41,308 nucleotides of DNA from Chlorokybus atmophyticus. Lineage: Eukaryota; Streptophyta; Chlorokybophyceae; Chlorokybales; Chlorokybaceae. The notes under the pieces are model-generated. The model worked only from the letters and a program-made list of their open reading frames with translations, was not told where the DNA came from and did no database searches. The position numbers and the translations under genes were made by a program. How positions within the stretch are numbered: position 1 is the first letter of the stretch; the number at the start of each line of letters is the position of its first letter. This document shows, piece by piece, positions 8,787-17,517 of the stretch. The stretch is from assembly GCA_009103225.1 (NCBI GenBank), contig RHPI01000101.1, positions 1 through 41,308 on the forward strand, in the 5' to 3' direction.

Positions 8787-9812
8787 CTGGGGGAAGTCGT
8801 TTTCCTGCTCCACGCCATTTTGCTCCATGGTGTTGACGCGACGATCACGGCGAGGGTTGCCATCCGGTGTTGGCCTTTGCGTGCTTCGTTTGGGGCATCC
8901 GTACGCCAAATGCTCCGTCGACCCACACGCATAACACTTGCGCACACCTTTACCTCTTTCACCACGTCCGCCGTGCTTCGCCTCACTTCCATGCGTGTGT
9001 ATGGCACCCACCTCCATTGGTGCAGGCCCAGAGTCAGCTCCACCTCCATTGGCAAGTGCTGAACTTGGTTCTCCTCGTCTCCATGCATGTTGAAAGCCTC
9101 CCCGGGGCTGATCACCATGCCTTTGCCTCCAGTCAGTGTTTCTTGTGGTGGACTTGAAGTACAACGCGTCGAGACGCTCCGCGATGCGTATAGCCTCCGC
9201 GAGTGTCTTCGGGTCCCGTAGCTCCACTTCTTTACGCCCCAAAGGTTTTAAACCACGTGTATACCTGTCCAACTGCTCCTCCTCGGTCATATTGGGTATG
9301 GACATCACCAATCGCTGAAACGCGGCCGTGTACGCCATCACCGACCCCATTTGCACAAGGGCTGCAAGTTTGTCGCGTGCGGCCTTCACGCTCTCAACGG
9401 GAACAAATTGATGCCTGACCTCCAGTGCCAACTCTTCCATGGTGGTCAATGGTAGCGCCAACCCGTTTGCAACACGCGTACATCGATGCCTCCACCACAC
9501 AAGTGCTGCACCTTCAAGCAATGTCGCTGCAACCTCCACGTGCAGATGCGTGGGCACCTCCGTGAGCTTCAACCAAGACGATACTTGAAAAATCCATTCA
9601 TCCACTGCATCTCCATCACGTTGACCCCTGAATGGCTTGGGCTTTGGCACCTTCACATGCACGCGCGAGCTTGATGCCATGGGAATTTGTACACGCGCCA
9701 TCGCATGCTCATACGCCTCGCGTTGTGCTTGTGCCGCCGCTTGAGTGTGATGAAGCTCTTCCCTCAGTGCCAAGATGGCAGCTTGAAGCTCTTCCATGCG
9801 AGCATCCTCCAT
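8784..9812 (-). CDS. gag: Gag nucleocapsid polyprotein
   Basis: I take the ATG at 9812 (MEDARMEELQAAIL...) as start; the frame is open 17 codons further upstream but only from a GTG. The order is an N-terminal coiled coil (residues ~1-40), a retrotransposon Gag core (FRGQRDGDAVDEWIFQVSSWL ... MAYTAAFQRLVMSIPNMTEEEQLDRYTRGLK, cited in part), a glycine/arginine-rich linker, and a CCHC zinc knuckle near the C-terminus, CYACGSTEHLAYGC, spaced CX2CX4HX4C. Gag forms the particle and binds the RNA. It is intact in this copy. The stop at 8784-8786 is followed by pol in the -1 frame. Confidence 0.93.
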   Translation of the reverse strand: MEDARMEELQAAILALREELHHTQAAAQAQREAYEHAMARVQIPMASSSRVHVKVPKPKPFRGQRDGDAVDEWIFQVSSWLKLTEVPTHLHVEVAATLLEGAALVWWRHRCTRVANGLALPLTTMEELALEVRHQFVPVESVKAARDKLAALVQMGSVMAYTAAFQRLVMSIPNMTEEEQLDRYTRGLKPLGRKEVELRDPKTLAEAIRIAERLDALYFKSTTRNTDWRQRHGDQPRGGFQHAWRRGEPSSALANGGGADSGPAPMEVGAIHTHGSEAKHGGRGERGKGVRKCYACGSTEHLAYGCPKRSTQRPTPDGNPRRDRRVNTMEQNGVEQENDFPQ

Positions 9813-9888
9813 CTCCACTAACACACTACACTCCGCTTCCGAATGAAAAGTGTAAACGCCCACACACTTCCTCTCTCACCTTCGTAAA

Positions 9889-9904
9889 CCGTGCTCCGAT
9901 ACCA
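9889..9904 (-). other. Element 1 primer-binding site (initiator Met tRNA type)
   Basis: Two bases inside the 5' LTR, the minus strand reads TGGTATCGGAGCACGG. This is close to the plant-type PBS TGGTATC(A)GAGC complementary to the 3' end of initiator methionine tRNA. It marks 9907-10579 as the 5' LTR. Confidence 0.85.
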
Positions 9905-9906
9905 GT

Positions 9907-10579
9907 TGTGACGGTGCTCGTGCCTTGTCACCTGTGAGTTGGTCCAATCCACAACCCTCTCACCAAGACACGGTATTCACACCGGAACCTTGCCCCCTCT
10001 GCCAAGCACACACGCGCGCCCCGCCACTCGCGTACGCACGCGCATGCGCTCGAAGCTACACACCGACTTGTGTAGCGCCTTGGATCGTCACACAAGCAAG
10101 CACACACCGGTGGACACACGCTAGCAACCCCTGCTAACCACCACCAAGCTTGCACACAAGAAACTAGGGAGCTAAAGGTTGTATTGCAAGTTGTAGAATG
10201 TCACTTTTATACCTACCAGTCTGCACATGCTACTGTCTAGACGATTCTAGCGCTAGACGGAAGCTAGAAGCTAAGATATTCTTGCAGGATCTTGTAGTAC
10301 ACTTCTAGACCTTTCCAACGCACCAAAGATCTCCTAATTTGCTGCTCATATGGTCAAGTTATACTACTTGGCGCCAGGCCCTTCCAGAAATCTGGTCGAG
10401 CCCTTCTCGACTGGCCCTCCGTCGTCTGGCACCTTCCGGACTGGTCTTGGGGCCCCGGTCGATATCCGCAGCAGACTCATAACTCGCCGATATCCGCCAC
10501 AAGTCATAAAAAACATGTACCTTACAAATAAGGCCTAAAACAGCCATGAAAATCACAAATTTTGGCCTTGACTGTTGCA
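9907..10579 (-). repeat. Element 1 LTR, 5' (sense) copy
   Basis: 673 bp, same length as the partner LTR and about 98% identical by eye. The adjacent PBS makes it the promoter LTR. TTGGG follows at 10580-10584 as the second target duplication. Confidence 0.95.
10204..10211 (-). promoter_or_regulatory. TATA box in the 5' LTR
   Basis: TATAAAAG on the minus strand, inside the LTR and followed by a stretch that would form R and U5. The same octamer is present in the other LTR at 4826-4833. This is the only strong TATA element I see in the LTR and is the likely core promoter of element 1. Confidence 0.6.
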
Positions 10580-10630
10580 TTGGGTGAGTATGCGCTAACT
10601 CCCATTAGGGCTGGTCGAGTAATGTCTCTG

Positions 10631-10795
10631 TTGTACCATAAATGGTACAATAAAGCCATTGTACGTCAATGGCTGGGGCTGGACGAGATATGCCTTTGTC
10701 GTACCATACATTACGCCGAAGCCATTGTTACCCTTGGTTGTACGAAGCATGGATGGTATGATATGCATAAGTCGTACCATCAGCCATAGGAGAGA
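10631..10795. repeat. GTACCAT/ATGGTAC motif cluster with hairpin
   Basis: TTGTACCATAAATGGTACAA (10631-10650) is a near-perfect inverted repeat with 9-bp arms. GTACCAT recurs at about 10699 and 10774, and ATGGTA at about 10753. The cluster lies in the non-coding spacer next to element 1. Its origin is unknown. Confidence 0.55.
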
Positions 10796-10989
10796 AGGAC
10801 GCACTACAAGTGCGACTCTCGTGCGGGACACTAGACGTTAAGAACTGCCTCATTTTCGTTTTCGCGCCTAGCACATTTAGGCGAGCCAACTGGCGGCGGC
10901 AGCATTGGATGCGGCAGCGCCACCAGCTAACTAGGCGGCACCCAACTATTAGTTAGAGAGATACCTCGTGGTCCATCTGTAGGTGCACC

Positions 10990-11163
10990 TTGTTGTGGAG
11001 GTCGGTGCCCCAAGTCCACATTGCCCCTCGTGTTCAACCAGGCAGCCGTTGCCAACAAGCCACAGCCACTCTTAGCCAACCAATCGCAGCAAGACCCCGC
11101 CCTAACACCCAGCCCATCACAACAACTCCCTTTCACACCGCAATCGCAGGGGCAAGCTAGAAT
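10990..11163 (+). CDS. Possible Gln/Pro-rich 5' exon of gene X
   Basis: The plus-strand frame reads as a low-complexity but protein-like segment (NQAAVANKPQPLLANQSQQ, then PSPSQQLPFTPQSQGQA). It lies 190 bp upstream of the first convincing exon of gene X and has the same strand. I could not find a donor that joins it in the required phase, so both ends are approximate. The bias could also be chance in a CA-rich stretch. Confidence 0.3.
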
Positions 11164-11165
11164 GC

Positions 11166-11341
11166 ATGCGTTCTTGATGCATTGTGCACGTTGCTTCTTG
11201 CTCAACTTCAAACTATGATGCTTGCTTCTTTTATAACTGGCACAGTGACTCACTGTATGCGTTCTGGATACACTGTGCATGTTGCTTCTTGCTCAACTGT
11301 GAGGGTTGCATCTTTCATGGCTGGCAGCATGACTCACGTGG
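11166..11341 (+). repeat. 91-bp imperfect tandem duplication
   Basis: Units beginning ATGCGTTCT at 11166 and 11257 share the run GTTGCTTCTTGCTCAAC and the flanking CACTGT/TGACTCAC blocks. It sits in the presumed intron before the exon at 11354. Confidence 0.65.
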
Positions 11342-11353
11342 TTGTGCTTGCAG

Positions 11354-12021
11354 AGGGTTAATTGGAAGCCCCAACATAAACGCATTTGGCCGTGATGTAG
11401 CAACCTCAGTCGTCAGCAACCCTTCCCAAAGCAAGTGGAAGATTGGCAACGAGGTAAGCACTATGTGACACTGTGACACTGTGTGTAACGGATTGTTTTT
11501 CTGTGGACAGCATTTGCGAGATGTCGTTGTTAAAATCATAAACGGCCATAGGGTAGATAGCCATGTTTATCCCAAAGAGGACACTATTCATAACGTCATG
11601 TGTCAGGTGCTGTGAATGCTTCATGACCTCACTGCAACGTGACACTGACCAACCTGCCCGTAACAGGTAGTTGGCTTCGACCATGACAATAAGGCCGATG
11701 CCGCCAAAGTCTATGAGGTGTACTGGACGCCCAAGGTATGCCCCTTTCACTGGAGTGTCGCCATGAAGAAAGCTACGCAGGTCCGGTATGAGAACGTCAC
11801 CAAGATGAAGCTTGTCCCCGCGAAGGAGTATAAGTGGACACTGTTTAACAGCAACAAGCGCAAGTGAGTTGGGTCCCTCACCACCATGTCTGCTATGCAA
11901 CACTGCCTTGTTACTCAGCCTCCATACACACGTACGCATCTCGCCTATTGTATCCAATTTAATCAGGCACATCGACGCCCCAATGAATCCTGAGACCCAA
12001 AAAGCCCAGATGCGCAACGCG
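11354..12021 (+). CDS. Gene X, exons 5' of the retrotransposon insertion
   Basis: Five plus-strand exons join in consistent phase: 11354-11453, 11511-11606 (32 codons), 11667-11735 (23 codons), 11781-11863 (27 codons plus 2 nt) and 11967-12021. Donors are GAG|GTAAGC, CAG|GTGCTG, AAG|GTATGC and CAA|GTGAGT; acceptors all end in CAG. The introns are about 45-105 bp. The product contains HLRDVVVKIINGHRVDSHVY, VVGFDHDNKADAAKVYEVYW and KMKLVPAKEYKWTLFN. No known family is recognised. The last exon runs straight into element 2 after ...AQMRNA, so the gene is broken here; the flank 3' of the insertion continues LQN. It may be a host gene or the gene of a DNA transposon, since its 3' part is repeated at 14169-15379. 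Confidence 0.65.
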
Positions 12022-12405
12022 TGTAACGGGAGCAATAATTATAGGGGTATTATTGCTACCTAAATAACACATGCTGTATGAATCAGTATCTAAATATGCT
12101 TAGGTACCTTACGATAGGTACCTTTCGATAGGTACTTTATTGATAGGTACCTTATCTGAGCTATGATTGGCTCACGCTAAATTTCCTAACTACCCTATCT
12201 GTAGGGTCGATGTCTAGTTGTGTTAATTATCGAGAGGCATATATCTGATATACTCTTCATATTAAAGGTCACATCAAACTCATGTGACCTCACTTTCAGT
12301 TCTCTGCTCAGTGGCGGCCACGCCGCTGAAACGCTTGTCATAGGCGGTGTGGGTGTTGGGGTAGAAAATTGAAGGGGCATCACCGGCGACGGTGGTGCTG
12401 TTACA
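12022..12405 (+). repeat. Element 2 left (5') LTR
   Basis: 384 bp, TGTAACGG ... TGTTACA. It is matched by the right LTR except that the right one carries about 145 extra bp after CTAAATATG. Inside it are three or four tandem GATAGGTACCTT-like units (about 12107-12160). The octamer TATAAAAG of the right LTR is altered here to TATTAAAG. Confidence 0.93.
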
Positions 12406-12406
12406 T

Positions 12407-12420
12407 TGGTATCCAGGAGC
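12407..12420 (+). other. Element 2 primer-binding site
   Basis: TGGTATCCAGGAGC lies one base inside the left LTR. It is a diverged initiator-Met-tRNA-type PBS like that of element 1. Confidence 0.75.
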
Positions 12421-13266
12421 TGGGGGGTGACGTGGGTACTTATATGGGGCGGCAACCTGCTTTCGGCCAATCAGAAGTCGGCGGCGGCTTTCTATTCGTC
12501 CACGCAGCCCCAGCTTCAAGTTAGCTTCCCTGCGCTACCTCGTTGAAGCCACCCATCAAAGAGGCGGCCTCGCCACGTGTGAGGTACCATCACACACGTT
12601 GGTAACTTGCCTGCTTGCCTGCTGCTTGCCAGGTGCACGTGTGTATTTTCATGCACATCATTTAGTGACTTGCCAGTGCATGAGTGTGGCTTGCTAGTGC
12701 GCCATCACTACTTGTCACACTTAGTGCACTATCATTGCTTGCAGTGATTGCTTGTCATTGCATGCGGTGATTGCTTGTCATTGTGCTTGCCAGTGCATGT
12801 CACAGTCAGTCACTGTACGGCTTGCCTGTTGCATGCCTGTGACATACCTGTGACCTGCCAGCTGCTTTTCTGGGTCGCTTGACCCCGGTCCGCAAGTTCC
12901 AAACCAAGCTGTTCTCGAACCAAGCTGTTCCCAAACCCTCCCCCTCAGGCTTCGGCCTGGAGATCGGGAGTTGGTTATGACAGTTTTGGGGAAGTTCTAG
13001 AACATTCTGTTCCCAAACTTTGTTAGTCTAAAACCCTCCCCCTCTGGCTTCGGCCTGGAGATTGGGACTTGGTTGAGGACAATACAGGGTGAGAACATCC
13101 TAGTCCCATTCAGACTTGTTCTGTTTGGTGACACTCCAGATCCAACCTTTCCTGTTTTGGGACTGGTTTTGACTATGTTTACAACTTGGGGTCATTATGA
13201 TCCTCTCGTTGAACCTAGTCCAATGGTGAGGTTCTCACCATTTTATTTTGCCTATTTTACAGACAA
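12421..13266 (+). other. Element 2 untranslated leader
   Basis: There is no coding signal between the PBS and the gag ATG. It contains many short GCTTGTCATTG / GCTTGCC(A/T)G repeats (12600-12860). It also holds a ~45-bp direct repeat (12933-12977 and 13030-13074) with the core CCTCCCCCTC and GGCTTCGGCCTGGAGAT; GGCTTCGGCC can form a small hairpin. Confidence 0.6.
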
Positions 13267-14168
13267 ATGGAAGAGAACTCGATGCCCACCTCAAAGGGGG
13301 TAAGCTCGCAAAAAGAGCAATTATCCCGTGAGGAGGAGTTTCCATCCATGGAGGATGTTTCCAACCCGGATGATGCACCTGATGAGTCTCATGCTGCTAA
13401 GGATGTGGATTCCTTCGTGAGACCGGGGCCAGCTCCACCACCATCATTCGTGCAGCCTTAAATTTCAATTCGCTTGACAAAACAGGAGTTGATGGACCAC
13501 TTTCTTGGCACCTATGATGAGGAGCCTCGTGAGGCGATTGTCTCGCTCGTCAACTTCCGCTTTCATGTGGCGGAAAAGATCTTCAAGCTCACCACCTTGA
13601 TGGGGCAAGATTGGGAGGGATCAATGGGTGAAGGCAAATGTGTTCTGAACATGATCGAGCGCCTTCAACGCTCTGACAGTGGCCCACCTGTTCAGGCGCT
13701 TACTCGTCTTGCCGCATTTGTTCCCAACAAGCAAACGGCAATCTTTGACCGGCTCGTGAAGCTGAGGCACTATGTCAACTCCCTTCACATTTGTGAGGAG
13801 GGGAAGTTGTGTGTAGCTGAGTTGCTGATTCCAAACAATGCTCTGGCAGAGTGGTACCGCCGTAAGCAACGTGATACGAACCCCGGGCGGGAAGTGAATC
13901 TATTGTGCTCTTTCATGAAGCAGCGCTATGGCGGCGCAGATCCTGCCCAGATTGCTCGCAGCCAGCTGCACAATCTGCGTCAGAACGGGCATCTGGTTCA
14001 GCAGTACATCCAGAACTTCCAGTCTTTTGTTAGCAAGATTAATGCTGGCAAACTACCCATCAGAGATGCTGATCAGCTGGATATGTTCAGGCGTGGCTTG
14101 GACACAGATCTCGTGCAGCATGTGGCCGTCAACCCCGCGAGTTTGCAAGAGTGGGCCTCAACGGATTT
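13267..14168 (+). pseudogene. gag: Element 2 gag, N-terminal and core part
   Basis: The ATG at 13267 opens MEENSMPTSKG.... An in-frame TAA at 13459-13461 interrupts an acidic N-terminal region, after which the same frame continues. The core is a retrotransposon Gag domain (NLLCSFMKQRYGGADPAQIA, QLHNLRQNGHLVQQYIQNFQ, DQLDMFRRGLDTDLVQHV). The frame ends at ...EWASTDF, where a copy of the gene X 3' region begins. Removing that copy restores the gag frame exactly. Confidence 0.9.
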
Positions 14169-15379
14169 CGTCGCAATATTTTTTCCTTGCCGGCCGACCA
14201 AATATTGGCAACGGCCGTGCACCTGAGGACACTAATTTAGATTGTCGTGGCTCAGGCCACCTGTAATCTTGATACAGGGACCTGATAGTAACTTTCGTTA
14301 CTGTAAGGCCCTTTTTGTTACAATTTAGTCTTTAACAGTTGACTATGCCTAACTAACAGGCGCCTGTTGGTTACCTATCAGGCCTTAACAAGTGACTTTA
14401 TATAATTAACAGGCACCTGTTAGTCACACACCAGGCCTTAACAAATGATTTTGTGTGATATACAGGCAACTGTTAGTTACACATCAGGCCTTATTAGGTG
14501 ACTACAACTGATCAACGGGCACCTGTAAGTTACACATCAGTCTTACTTAGGTGACTCAGCCTATGTGACAGGCACCTGCAGGTTACACACCAGTCCAGCG
14601 CAGGCGACTAAGCCTAATTCACAAGCACCAACTAGGTGATTATCGACAAAATAAGGCATTCTTTAACAACTGAAGGTGACTAATGCCTAACTGTCGTCAT
14701 ATGTATTTGCATAGCTTGACTACACGCGACTGTCACTGACTTCCAGCATTGTTATGTGCCTGTGCTGTGTACATGTACCTGAAATGTGTACAGTGTCTCT
14801 CAGTCACTTGCCAAGGCTTGTAGTTCGATTATGTGACTCGAATGCAGTTCTGTTGTATATCATAGGGATGCAAGTATTGATGTGCATGAGCATAATGACG
14901 ATTGACTGAGCTGGTTTAAGATGCACAACACTCAGTCACAAAAGCCTTGTAGCTATGTACACTACCAGCTCAACGGACTACCAACTGCGCTACAGCTCCT
15001 CTCCATCATCACTTTGCTCGTCATTACCGTAATGACGTGTTCCGTGACGGAACAAAGCACCACGCGCTGGGGCCTGTGGAGGAGACGCCGGAGCTTGCTC
15101 TTCCTCCTTAAACGGTTGTGCCAGCCAATCAAATGCCGCTTCTGCCTCAGCGAGCGGGTCACGCTCTGCTGTCTCTTGCAGCCGGCGCCAATTGGGATTT
15201 TCGGTATTCGACACAAGATGCAGTGCGGCGTTTCACACAAGGGTGAATGGCTGGAGGGCTGCGTACCGTTGCCTCATCTCCCGCTTCATTGACATGATCA
15301 TGGTGTTGATTTCGCTGAGGTACTCTTCATGTGTGTCTATACTGGCAGCTAGGAGAGGGTCTCCATCCTTGCCCTTTAG
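14169..15379 (-). mobile_element. Inverted copy of the gene X 3' region inserted in gag
   Basis: On the minus strand this 1,211-bp segment matches 20407-21592: first the last coding exon (LLKGKDGDPLLAASIDTHEE...), then the 3' flank with the 53-bp minisatellite, ending at the same GCGACG. The copies are diverged. The coding part here has a 2-base difference near 15235 (GTGTG versus GTG) that breaks the frame, so it is a pseudogene. The flanks GATTT|CAAGTTG close up to a continuous gag frame with no target duplication. The mechanism is unknown. Confidence 0.85.
14355..14645 (-). repeat. 53-bp minisatellite, about 5.5 units
   Basis: Units begin (A)ACAGGCACCTGTTAGTTACA-like at 14355, 14408, 14461, 14514, 14567 and 14620, a constant spacing of 53 bp. 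Units diverge by 10-30% by eye. The repeat is also found, inverted, at about 21120-21450, so it belongs to the gene X 3' region. Confidence 0.85.
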
Positions 15380-15662
15380 CAAGTTGCCAATGCTGATGCA
15401 GATGGTTGCTGCTATGGACAATGTGAAGCGCTCTCATTCAAATATGCAAACCACAGCAAAAGAGGCAGCCCCGGCTTCAGTTGCAAAGCGCTCGGCCACT
15501 GACAATAAGCATTTTGTATTAAAGGCAAAAACATCTTAGCCTGCTGGCCCCTACAACGCGGCCAAATCCACCATCATTTGCAAGCAGACAGGTCATGGCG
15601 AGGCCAAGTGCTATGCAAAGCAGAATGCATAGAAGGCCAAGCAGCAGAAGGGCAAGAAATAG
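15380..15662 (+). pseudogene. gag: Element 2 gag, C-terminal part
   Basis: It resumes the gag frame after the insertion (KLPMLMQMVAAMDNVKRS). In-frame TAG codons are at 15537-15539 and 15630-15632. A degenerate zinc knuckle ICKQTGHGEAKC keeps C, H and C in CX4HX4C spacing but has Thr where the first Cys is expected, so nucleic-acid binding would be impaired. A lysine-rich tail follows. Confidence 0.8.
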
Positions 15663-16041
15663 GAATTGTCCGTGGTTGGTAGCTTAGTCGAGCAAAACGA
15701 CTTAAGCAAACTCTATACTTTTCGATAAAGTTCCCTCTCTTTGTGATGTATCAGATGTACGGGCCGATATGAGCACACCACCTGTGTTGACATGCAAACG
15801 GTTGTGTTCTAATCACTGTTCCATTTTCTGAATTGGTAACTGCTGTTAAGCACTTACATGAGTTGCAATTACAACATGCTGTCACTGCATGTGTAGTTCC
15901 CTCGATATCATAGCCCGTGGTCGCGATTGTTGAAAGGAGGAGAAGTAATTATGCAACTTTCACGCAAAGATACAGGAAATTCACCGTTACAAGTGATCTT
16001 CAAGCCTGCTACCAATGACGGCACTCCGACATTAGCTACAT

Positions 16042-17517
16042 TTGATGGTCACTCAGTGCCACTCAAAATGGAGATTTGAGAGTCAACTTATGGGCACACC
16101 ATGTCCAGCATTGATTGATACTGGTGCAAACCATAATTTTGTTGAACTTGCTTGGGTGAAACATAATAACATACCTTTCACACCAGTCACGTTGTATGTA
16201 CGTGCTGCTGGTTCCCTCAATGCAATTGGGGAGGTGAAGGGGCGTTTTGTTATTAACAGCCACAAGACTCGACCAGCTTTCATCGTAATGGATATAGGTA
16301 TTCCCGGGGTGGATGTTGTTTTGGGTGAACAGTGGCACACCGAAGCAGGTTTGCAATTGAACTCTCGAGCAAATACGTGCACCCTTCGTAAGGGTAAACG
16401 TAAGGTGACGTTAACCGCACCTGTACTCGCATGTGTTGCTCGCGACAATGTTCCGCTCCTCTCTGCTATGCAACTGAATTGTTGCATGCGTAAACGTGAG
16501 GAAGTATATTTGATGCACTTACAATAGGTAGAGACACTTGTTGAACAGGCCGTAACTGACCCTGTGGTGCAATCACTTACGGAACAATACGCAGCTGTAT
16601 GTCAAGATGAACTCCCGGAGTTGCCTCCTGATAGAAACATACATCATACCATTTCGTTGGAAGAGGGGGCAAAGCCACCTTGGCGGCCTATTTATAGGCT
16701 CAGTCCCTTGAGACACGCAGAAATGAAGAAACAGCTCAAAGAGTTATTGGACAAAGGTTCGACAATAAAGAGCATATCTCCATTTGGTGCACTAATTTTG
16801 TTTGTGCCCAAAAACAATGGCAAGCTACTCATGTGTATTTAGTACCATGCCTTGAACAACGTAACTGTGAAAAACAGATACCCTTTGCCTCCGATTGATG
16901 ATTTGTTTCATAAGCTGTTAGGTGCAACAGTGTTCAGCACACTAGATTTGACCAGTGGTTATCGTCAAATTAAGATTCACCCGTCAGATATACACAAAAC
17001 TGCATTTCGCACCCCACTAGGACACTTTGAGTATAAAGTGTTACCATTTGGGTTAACAAAAGCACCAGGTACATTTCAAGCAGCAATGAACGCGGTATTT
17101 GCTAACGAATTGTACAAGTTTGTTCTATTATATCTTGACGACATTATTGTGTTCAGCAAAACTCGGGAGGAACACCACAAGCATATGGAATTGGTTCTAG
17201 CTAAGTTACGTGAACACAAATTCTATGCCAACCTGTCCGAATGCAACTTTGCAAAGGATGAACTACCCTTTTCAGAGCATGGCAAAGAAGGATTGAAACT
17301 AGATTCGTAAAAGATGTGTGCGGTGAAGGATTGGCCACCGCCCAAGGATGTACATCAGTTACGTGCTTTCTTAGGGCTAGCCATTTATTTCCGCAAGTTC
17401 ATGCGAGCATATTCTAGCATGGCAAATCCTTTAACATCTTTACTGAGAAAGGATGTTGGATTCGTGTGGACGGAGGCACACGCATTAAAGTTGCATAAAC
17501 ACAAGCCCCTGTGTTAA
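16042..17517 (+). pseudogene. pol: Element 2 pol: protease and reverse transcriptase
   Basis: One frame, broken by stops at 16525-16527, 16840-16842 and 17308-17310. The protease has the active site ALIDTGANHNFVE. RT blocks include WRPIYRLSPLRHAEMKKQ, SPFGALILFVPKNNGKL, STLDLTSGYRQIKI, LPFGLTKAPGTFQAAM and YLDDIIVFSKT, followed by the connection region DVHQLRAFLGLAIYFRKF. All catalytic aspartates are visible, but the stops show that no full-length protein can be made. The frame shifts again at about 17510. Confidence 0.93.

Larger units (their letters stand above)
4529..10579 (-). mobile_element. Element 1: full-length Ty3/gypsy chromovirus
   Basis: A 6,051-bp LTR retrotransposon lying on the minus strand. 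Two 673-bp LTRs start TGTGACGG and end TGTT(A/G)CA in plus orientation. The 5-bp target duplication TTGGG is at 4524-4528 and 10580-10584. Internal order in the sense direction is PBS, gag, protease, RT, RNase H, integrase, chromodomain, polypurine tract, which is the gypsy order. The LTRs differ at about fifteen positions by eye, so the insertion is moderately recent. Three frame breaks in pol (near 8460, 7475 and 5835) make this copy non-autonomous. It inserted between the minus-strand gene at 2.5-4.4 kb and the plus-strand gene X. Confidence 0.97.

Noticed and set aside
14355-14645. Regular repeats resembling a CRISPR array
   Set aside because: The 53-bp units are contiguous and diverge along their whole length, with no constant repeat/variable spacer split, and the host is eukaryotic.
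14169-15379. Helitron as the explanation for insertion without target duplication
   Set aside because: The junction is T|C, not A|T, and I see no TC start or CTRR end with a hairpin.
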